DNA of 40,493 bases. Origin: a bacterium. GTDB taxonomy: Bacteria > Vulcanimicrobiota > Xenobia > Xenobiales > Xenobiaceae. The stretch lies in NCBI GenBank assembly GCA_022839105.1, contig JALHDH010000037.1:1-40493 (forward strand). Reading direction: 5' to 3'. Both the position numbers and the translations under genes were made by a program. The notes beneath the pieces were generated by a model. It was not told the origin of the DNA. It saw only the letters and a program-made list of their open reading frames with translations, and did no database searches. Position 1 is the stretch's first letter, and each line of letters starts with the position of its first letter. Below are positions 22,519-30,000 of this stretch, one piece after another.

Positions 22519-23424
22519 ATGCCCAGAATCCCAGCCCTCAGGTTCGTCGCCGCGCTGGCCCTGCCGGCCCTGCTGCTCGTGCTCGCCGCGATCCCGGCCG
22601 GGGCGGGGCCTCTCTCTGAGCTGATCCTCTTCGCCTCCAGGACGGACCGCTACACCCAGATCTACACGGTCCGTCCCGACGGCCGGGACCTGGGCATCCT
22701 GATCCGGCTTCGGGGGGATTGCCGCCAGCCCGACCTGTGCCCCCAGACCGGCCAGGTCGTCTTCGCAGTCCAGGAGCACGGTTCTTGGAACCTCTACCGG
22801 GTCGATCTCTCGGGGCGGAACCTCCAACGCCTGACCAGCTCTCCCTCCGACGACCGTCACCCCTCCTGGTCGCCGGATGGCACCCGGATCGTCTTCGAGA
22901 CCAACCGCTGGGGCTCCGAGGAGCTGGCCGTGATGAACGCCGACGGAACCGATCTGCGCCGGCTGACCTCCGACCAGACGCTGAACCGCTTCCCCACCTG
23001 GTCGCCCGACGGAAGCCGGATCGCCTTCGTGGGGTGGAGGCAAGGCTCATCCGATGTGTATACGATGCCTGCGGAAGGCTCGCAGACCCCCACCCGGCTG
23101 ACCAGCAACTTCTACGCCGATGTCACCCCGGCCTGGTCACCGGACGGGGAGCAACTGGTCTACGGAAGCTGGAACCACCTGCGCGGCTTCCTGGCGGTGA
23201 TCGGTCCCGAGAAGGTTCCCCGCCGGCTTCTTCAGGGAACCGAGTCCGCCAGCTACCCGGCCTGGTCTCCGGATGGCCGCACCCTGCTGTTCACGGCCCG
23301 GGCCGGTCACGGAGTGGCGCTGTACACGGTTCCGGTGGAAGGCGGGGCTCCGGAGTTCTTCCCCACTCCCCTATTCACCGCGGTCTACGACCTGGTCTGG
23401 AAGCGCCGCCCCCTGCCCTGGTGA
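22519..23424 (+). CDS. TolB-like PD40 beta-propeller protein, exported
   Basis: A 301-aa protein with an N-terminal signal peptide (residues 8-29, ending PAGAG). At least four PD40/WD40-like blades are recognisable by repeated PSWSPDGTRIVF, PTWSPDGSRIAFVG, PAWSPDGEQLVYGS and PAWSPDGRTLLFTA, with YTVRPDGRD and VMNADGTDLRRLT elements in between. It lacks the N-terminal TolB domain, so it is not the Tol-Pal TolB itself. A periplasmic protein- or ligand-binding role is inferred. ATG 22519 follows AAAGGCGAG. Its last 54 bases overlap the 3' end of plsC on the other strand. Confidence 0.85.
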   Translation: MPRIPALRFVAALALPALLLVLAAIPAGAGPLSELILFASRTDRYTQIYTVRPDGRDLGILIRLRGDCRQPDLCPQTGQVVFAVQEHGSWNLYRVDLSGRNLQRLTSSPSDDRHPSWSPDGTRIVFETNRWGSEELAVMNADGTDLRRLTSDQTLNRFPTWSPDGSRIAFVGWRQGSSDVYTMPAEGSQTPTRLTSNFYADVTPAWSPDGEQLVYGSWNHLRGFLAVIGPEKVPRRLLQGTESASYPAWSPDGRTLLFTARAGHGVALYTVPVEGGAPEFFPTPLFTAVYDLVWKRRPLPW

Positions 23425-24066
23425 GCCGCCCGCCGAATCCGAACTGATCGCCCCCAAATCCAGGAAGGCCTGGCGCAACCGGGCCAGGACCCGGTCCACC
23501 TGCTGGCGCACCGGCACCCTCGCCTGCAGACGCCCCGGGTCCAGGGGAGGCCCGAAGCTCATGGTCTTGGGGTGGGGGCGCAGCCGACGGGCCCCGAGAG
23601 GCAGCATCCGATCGGTTCCCTGGACCACGGCCGGCACGACCGGACATCCCTCGCGCAGGGCCAGGGCCGCCACCCCGGGGAAGAGCGGCCCCAGGCGGCC
23701 ATCGGCACTGCAGCGACCTTCCGGGAAGATGACCACCGCCTGCCCCTGGCGGAGAAGGGCCCGGCAGCGGGCCAGGGCCTCGGGATCCTGCTGGCCACGG
23801 CGGACCGGGAAGGCCTGCAGGAAACGGATGGTGGCTCCCAGGACCGGCAGCTCGTGCAGTTCCTGGGCGGCCATGTAGTACAGGGCACGAGGGCTGGCCC
23901 CCAGCATGGCCACGGGGTCGGCCAGGCTGATGTGGTTGCAGGCCACCAGGGCCGCCCCCTGGCGGGGGATGTTCTCGGCTCCGCGCACCTGATAGCCTCC
24001 CAGGCCTCGATAGAAGGCGTAGGCGGCACCGCGGATCAGGGGATGCAGGCAGGCGTACAGGCTCAC
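23371..24066 (-). CDS. plsC: 1-acyl-sn-glycerol-3-phosphate acyltransferase
   Basis: A 231-aa membrane-associated acyltransferase making phosphatidic acid from lysophosphatidic acid. NHISLAD gives the catalytic NHX4D motif (H45, D50), FPEGRCS (114-120) is the phosphate-binding motif, and VVPAVVQGTDRMLP follows as motif IV. The GTG at 24066 has only a weak ribosome site and lies 35 bases after the preceding gene of the alpha-2-macroglobulin operon, so coupled translation is likely. The last 17 codons, including the stop, overlap the 3' end of the TolB-like gene on the other strand. Confidence 0.88.
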   Translation of the reverse strand: MSLYACLHPLIRGAAYAFYRGLGGYQVRGAENIPRQGAALVACNHISLADPVAMLGASPRALYYMAAQELHELPVLGATIRFLQAFPVRRGQQDPEALARCRALLRQGQAVVIFPEGRCSADGRLGPLFPGVAALALREGCPVVPAVVQGTDRMLPLGARRLRPHPKTMSFGPPLDPGRLQARVPVRQQVDRVLARLRQAFLDLGAISSDSAGGSPGQGAALPDQVVDRGE

Positions 24067-24101
24067 GGTCTTTCAGGGTTCGGGTTCGGAAGAGGTCCGG
24101 C

Positions 24102-24638
24102 TCAGGGCTGCCCGGCAGCCTCCTGGACCTCGTAGCCCAGGCTGATCAGGCTGCCGGCCAGGGTCCCGGGCTCGGCCAGCATCAGGGCGGCCACCTGCCC
24201 ATGCTGGAGCAGGACCACCATGTCCGAGCGGATCGAGGCGTAGAAGCAGGCCTTGAGGCCCTTCTCGGGGTGCACGAAGATCTTCCAGGGCAGCCCCAGC
24301 AGGGCGCGAAGCTCCTCCTCGGAAGAGCCGGTCCGGATGGTCGGCTTCCCCGCCACCCCCAAGGTCCATCGACCGTCGAGGTCGAAGGCCGAGAGGTTCA
24401 CCACCCGGCCCTGACGGGTGCGGACCAGCAGGTTCCCCGGATAGAGCTTCAACTGCTCGTCCACTTCCTTCTCGGGAGCCCCCAGGGCAGCGTCGACTTC
24501 TCCCTCGGGCATCTCCAGGCTCAGTCCGTTGAGGTCCAGGCTGGCCTCGGCATCCCAGGTGACGGGAGAGGCCAGGACGGGGAGATGGAGGAGGCAGAGC
24601 CACAAGGCCAGTGTGAGCAGAGGCTTCATGCGTGTCAT
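24102..24638 (-). CDS. Exported protein with two BamE/SmpA-like motifs
   Basis: A 178-aa protein with a signal peptide (LLTLALWLCLLHLPVLA). The mature part contains two related segments, LEMPEGEVDAALGAPEKEV and GSSEEELRALLGLPWKIF, each of the form small-x-x-E-E-v-x-x-L-G-x-P found in BamE/SmpA (OmlA) proteins. A duplicated BamE-like domain is my inference. Two starts compete: ATG 24638 overlaps the pbpC TGA (ATGA coupling), and ATG 24629 lies seven bases after an extended -10-like sequence. plsC follows after 35 bases. Confidence 0.7.
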   Translation of the reverse strand: MTRMKPLLTLALWLCLLHLPVLASPVTWDAEASLDLNGLSLEMPEGEVDAALGAPEKEVDEQLKLYPGNLLVRTRQGRVVNLSAFDLDGRWTLGVAGKPTIRTGSSEEELRALLGLPWKIFVHPEKGLKACFYASIRSDMVVLLQHGQVAALMLAEPGTLAGSLISLGYEVQEAAGQP

Positions 24639-27012
24639 TCTAGCACGAATCCAGGGCGCCGTGCGGAAGAGGAGCGGTGTGGGGCGCCCGGTTCCTGGTC
24701 CAGGACGGTCAGGGTCCGCGAAGCCTCCTCCAGCCCCGCGGCCCTCAAGACCAGGGTGTGCACGCCGGGGCTCAGGGTCCAGCGGGTGGAGAACGGTGGC
24801 CCGCAGCGGGCCAGAAGCTGCCCGTCGACCCACCACTCGACCTGCGTGGTCCCCTCGGGGACCACGGCGCGCAGGGTGACCCTCTGGAACTCCCGGCGCA
24901 GGACGGGATCCAGACGGAAGACCGCCTCGTCCTCGGGACTGGCGATGGCCAGGCGAACCGGCTCGGCGGTGGGCGGTTCTCCGATTTCGCCAGGACCCTG
25001 GTCCCGGGGTGCGGGCCCGGGCAGGACCGGACGGGTCGAGCGCACCGGTGAGGCCGGGGTCGGGCCCTCGGGAGGAAGGGGAAGCCCGACCTCGGCCATC
25101 CAGGCCCGATACAGGGGCGGATGGACCTCGAAGACCCGCTCCAGGCGATCCTCGGGCGCGGTTTCGGGGCCGGCCCGCTCCCCCGTCCGGCGATCCAGCG
25201 CGACCCGGCGATGCACGGTGCAGGGCGTCGCGGGAAGGGTCCCGGACAGGAACCATTCGGACATGGTCCCGGGGCAGTCCGGACCGGGCCGCTCGCCCGA
25301 GACCGGGCAGATCGCCGCCTGCTGCAGGCCCGCCGGCGCGACGAACCCGGGCCTGGCGGACCGGGGGGGCGCCTTGGCCTCCTCCCGGGCCGCCAGGGCC
25401 AGCATGAGGTCCCGAAAGAGGGGAGCCGCCCCGGTGACGCCGGAGGCCCCGACCATCGAGCGGCCATCGAAGTTGCCCACCCAGACGCCGACCACGTGGC
25501 GGGGGGTATAGCCCAGGGTCCAGTTGTCGCGGTAATCCTTCGAGGTCCCGGTCTTGGCGGCGCAGGGGAAGGGCAGGCTCAAGGGCCCGTGGCGCCCGAA
25601 GGCTGGAGCCCGGGCTTCGGGATCGGAAAGGATGTCGCCCAGCACGAAGCAGGCGCCGGGATCCATCACCTGGCGGTCGGCAAGCGTCGGGACCGGTTTC
25701 CAGGCTCCCCCCTCCGCCGTCGAGAGCACCGTCCGGGCCGGACCGAAGAGCCCGCCCCGGGCCAGGGCCCGGTAGGCCAGGGCCAGATCCAGCAGGCTGA
25801 CCTCGCCATCGCCCAGGGTCAACCCCGTCCCGTAGTGGCTGGCGGGCCGGTCCAGGCAGGTGAAGCCCAGCTCGTGCAGTCGGGCCAGCAGGGCCTGAGG
25901 GCCCAGATCCTGCAGGGTGCGGACGGCCGCCAGGTTATAGGAACAGGCCAGGGCCGTGCGCAGGCGCACCGGACCGTGATGGGTCCAGTCGTAGTTGCGG
26001 GGAAGGAACCCGTCCCGGGCCCCGTCGGGGTGGAATTCCAGATCCGGAAGCACGCTGGCCGCCGTCCTCCCCCGCTCCAGGGCCAGACCGTACATGAAGG
26101 GCTTGAGGGTCGAGCCGGGCGAGCGCAGGGCCAGGGCCCCGTTGACCTGCCCGGCCTCGGGTTCGAAGTAGTCCCGCGAGCCCACCATGGCCAGGATCTC
26201 GCCCGTGGACGCGTCCAGGACCACCACCGCGCCGTTCCCCACGTTCCGCCCGGCCAGCCGGGCCAGGTGGGTTTCCAGCAGATCCTCGGCCAGGGCCTGC
26301 AAGGAAGCGTCCAGGCTGGTGCGCACCTGTCGATGACCCGGAGCCGGAGGCAACCCGGCCAGGACCAGATCGCAGAAGTGCGGCGCCGCGAAGCGCTCAT
26401 GCAGGGGAGCCGCCTGGAGGGGGACCTCCAGGGCCTCCCGCAGATCCTCGGGCCCCAGGACGCCGGCCTCCCCCATCTGCTTCAGGAGTCCCCTCTGCAG
26501 GGAGACGACCTCCTGGGGACGGGAGGCCAGATCCAGGGCCTCAGGAGCCCGGGGCAGCACCGCCAGGGCCGCCGCCTCGGCGGGCGAAAGCAGGCTTGCG
26601 GACTTCCTGAAGTAGCGCCAGGAGGCCGCCTCGATCCCGTAGGCTCCGTTCCCGTAGGGGATGCGGTTGAGGTAGGCCTGCCCCCGCTCAGAACCCTTCC
26701 CGAGCGCAGGTTGAGCCAGGCGGCGCGCATCAGGGCCAGCGGGTCCACGCCGGGATGCAGGTAGAAGCGACGATCCTCGGCCAGGATCGTGGCCTGGACC
26801 AGCGCTGGAGCCACCTGATCCAGCCCCACCCAACGGCTCACCCCGTTGCGGGTGGAGGGAACCTCCCGGAGCACCTCGCCGTGCCGATCCAGCAGGACCA
26901 GCGAGGCCTCCTGGCGCGGCCGGGCCAGCTCCTCGGGGAGCGGCCAGGCCGCCAGGAGGCCGGCCAGGAGCAGGGTCAGAGCCAACGCCCTGCCCAGCCT
27001 GCGGCGGATCAT
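24635..27012 (-). pseudogene. pbpC: Penicillin-binding protein 1C, frameshifted by an internal deletion
   Basis: A bifunctional glycosyltransferase/transpeptidase split over two frames. The N-terminal frame (from ATG 27012) has a membrane anchor (9-24), the GT51 catalytic motif EDRRFYLHPGVD (E79) and stops matching at RSGRVLSGG. The match resumes in the other frame at AYLNRIPYGNGAYGIEAASWRYF (around 26675-26690). The intervening GT51 core (STITQQ-type motif and the following helices, about 40 residues) is missing. The transpeptidase domain is intact: SPGSTLKPF (SxxK), CSYNLA (SxN), CAAKTGTSKDYRDNW (KTG), plus the PbpC-type C-terminal Ig-like domain. The ATG overlaps the stop of the alpha-2-macroglobulin gene by four bases, and the TGA overlaps the next start. 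This is either a true pseudogene with a dead glycosyltransferase or a sequence/assembly error; reads would decide. Confidence 0.85.
24637..24645 (-). promoter_or_regulatory. Extended -10-like site for possible leaderless transcription
   Basis: On the minus strand TGC-TAGAAT, an extended -10 sequence, spans the pbpC stop codon and ends seven bases before ATG 24629. Almost the same sequence at the same distance precedes the ModE-type gene at 37166. This supports an internal promoter giving a leaderless mRNA, though chance at a stop/start junction is not excluded. Confidence 0.35.
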
Positions 27013-30000
27013 CGCCCGGGCCGGACCTCCACCACCTGCACCGGAGTGGTCCCGAAGATCTCGGGATGGTACATCTCCTCGGCCCGGGTGGCGGGAAGCC
27101 GGTAGGTCCCTGGCAACATGGCCCGGACCAGGTACTCGAAGGTGTGCTCGCCGGGCGCCAGCCCGTCGGCGAAGAGCAGCACCCGCGAATCCTCGATCTC
27201 GAAGTGGTTGAAGGTCCCCATCCAGGGCTTGGAGGCCCCCGCCTGCGCCAGGGTCCGACGCAGCTCGTCGCTCTCGGTCTCGAAGGTGGTCTGGACCACC
27301 TCGAATCCCGCGGGGACCGGCTCCTCGACCACCACGTAGCGGCGCTCGACCGGGCTGAGCACCGTCAGGGCCACCCGATAGGTCTCCCCCGCCTGGAAGG
27401 GGCCGGCATGGACCTTGGTCTCCTTCAGGGACCGCACCGTGCGGAAGACGGTGAAGCCCTGGTCGCGCGCGGGGGGGTCCTGCTCGGGGACGTAGCGCAG
27501 CCTCATGTCGTAGTGCAGGGTTCCCCGGCCCCGACGGCCGAAGAGCGCCTCGAGCTCCTCCCCGACCTTCCCGTCCTCCAGGGGAGTCCGGGCGGAGGCC
27601 AGGGGAGTCTTGGCATTCAGTCGGGCCCGAAGGATCTCCCGACCAGCCACCAGGACGGTGGCCTCGAGGTCGGCATCCTGGCTCTCGTAGCGCGCGCGGT
27701 AGGCCAGCAGGGCGCGCAGGGCCGCCGCATCCTTCTGGGTGGTGCCCCAGTGCCCCTCGCGGCGGGCCTCCATCAACCAGCGGGCCATCCGGGGGGCCAG
27801 GGGAGCCTCCCCCTGCTCCAGCATCGCCTCCAGCACCAGTCCGGTGGTCCGGACCGACGAGGCGAAGAGCCAGGGCTGGGGCACGGGATCCTCATACCAG
27901 GCCGTCTGGGCCTCCACCCGGGCCAGGTTCTCCAGATCCCGGCGGAGCTCGCGGAGCACCGCGGCGTTGCCCATCCGCCAGGCGGCCCGGAACAGGTGGA
28001 CCTTGGCGTCCAACGAGAGGTTCTCGCGTTCCTTGAAGAGGGCCGAGAGGGTGGCCGGGTCGCGGTAGTCCATCCGGGTCAGGGCCTCGAGGAGACTGGC
28101 CCGGACGGTCAGGGCCTCGGCCGGGCTGAGCGGATAATCGCCGCCGGCCTGGTTCATGGCCTTCTTCATGGCGGCCCGGGCCCGCGTGAGCATGGCCTCT
28201 TCGACCCGGTATCCCCGCTCCCGGGCCTCCAGGAGCGTGCGCACCGCATAGGCCGTCAACTCGTCGTGGACCCGGTCTCCACCGGCCCACAACGAGAAGC
28301 CACCGGCCTCGACCTGGAAGGAGGCCAGCTCGTCAAGCTCGGCCTGGACCCGGGCCTTCAAGGCCGATTCGTCGAGATCCGCGCGGGCCGAGGCCGTCAG
28401 CAGATCCCCGGCCAGGAGCAGGGGGACCAGGCGGGAAAGGCGCTGCTCCAGACAGCCGTAGGGATACTCGAGGAGCCAGTTGAGGGCCGCCTCCACCCCC
28501 GAGAGGGCCGAGGAGGAGACGGTGGTCTCCAGCTCCGCCGTCCCCGGCAGCGCGCCCCCGGGAACCCGCACCCGCTCGGCCTGGGAACCCGACTCGACGG
28601 TCCCGTTGGTGGCCACCGTCTCGAAACGCTGCGAGAGGTGGACCGGAAGCGGCATCTTCAGGGAATCACGGTGGGAGCCCAGGGAGGCCCGGAAGCCGAT
28701 CTCCGAATCCCCCTGGCCGGGAGCCTCGAACTCGAAGAGGATCTCCCGGTTCTGGCCGGGAGCCAGGCGCAGCTTCGCCGAGCGGGTTCCCAGGATCGAG
28801 ACGCCCGCGGCCTCGGCCTCGAGCAGGACCTCTCCCGAGGCCCCGGTGTGGTTGAAGACCAGCACTCCGGCCTGGAAGCGGTCCCCCCTTCGCGCGAAGC
28901 GCGGGACGGAAGGCTGCAGCAACAAAGGCTTGCGGACCTCCAGGGCGGCCTTCCCCGATCCGAATTGCCCGTCCCGGGTCTGGGCCACGGCCATGACCCG
29001 AAAACGGGTCAGGCTGTCGGGAAGCTGGAAGCGGACCTGGGCGCGCCCCTGCTCGTCGGTCAGAAGGCGGGGACTCCAGAAGGCCGTGGCCACGAAGTCC
29101 TCCCGATAATCCCCCACCAGGCTTCCGCCGCCTCCGCCCTGGTCGGCCCCCTTGGCCCCGTAGGAGCGCTGTCCGATCACGTCCAGGCGCGCCTCGGAGG
29201 TGCGCACCGAGAGGGGTCGGGGCCCGTAGAAGGCCGGGAAGTAGTCGGGAGTCTCGTAGCCGATCAGGCTCAGGACCCCCTCGTCCACCACCGCCAGGCA
29301 GACCTCGCCGGGAGCCGGGTTTCCCCGGGCGTCGCGGACCTGGATCTGCATCTGGACCTGCTCGCGGGGCTCCCAGACCTCCTTGGTGGGCGTCACCTGG
29401 ACCTGCAATCGCCTCTCGGCGGATTCCACAGGCAGGTTGAGATAGCCGATCTTGAAGGAGGGCTTGCCCAGGTCGAGTCCATCCGGACCGAAGCCGGCCT
29501 CGGGGAGGCGACCCTGCAGCAGGATCACCGAGACGAAGATATTGGGCACATGGTCGGAGCGGATGGGGACCTCCACGGTGCCCGCGGTGCCCTCCACGTC
29601 CACCACGAAGCGGTCCAGGACCGTCTCCCTCTCCACGGTCACCAGGGCCCGAGCCTTCTCATAGGGGGACTGGACCAGGATCCGGGCGGTCTGTCCCGGG
29701 GCATAGCGCTTCTGGTCGCTGACCAGGTCGATGCGATCCTCATCCTGCCGGGCCCAGGCCACATAGTCCCCGCCCCAGGCGTAGAGCATGCCCTCGGCCA
29801 CCGTCCGGCGCCCCTTGGAATCGGTGGCCTGGGCGCGGACGACGTACAGGCCGGCCTGGGGCGGGGTCAGCATGAGGCGCTCGGGCTTCACGCCGGTCCG
29901 GGCGGTCCGGGTCAAGACCTCGGTGTCCCGGGCCTGCGAGACCCACTCGTAACGCCCGCCGCTTCCGGCCTTGCGGACCGAGTCCCACTCCCGGCGCAGC

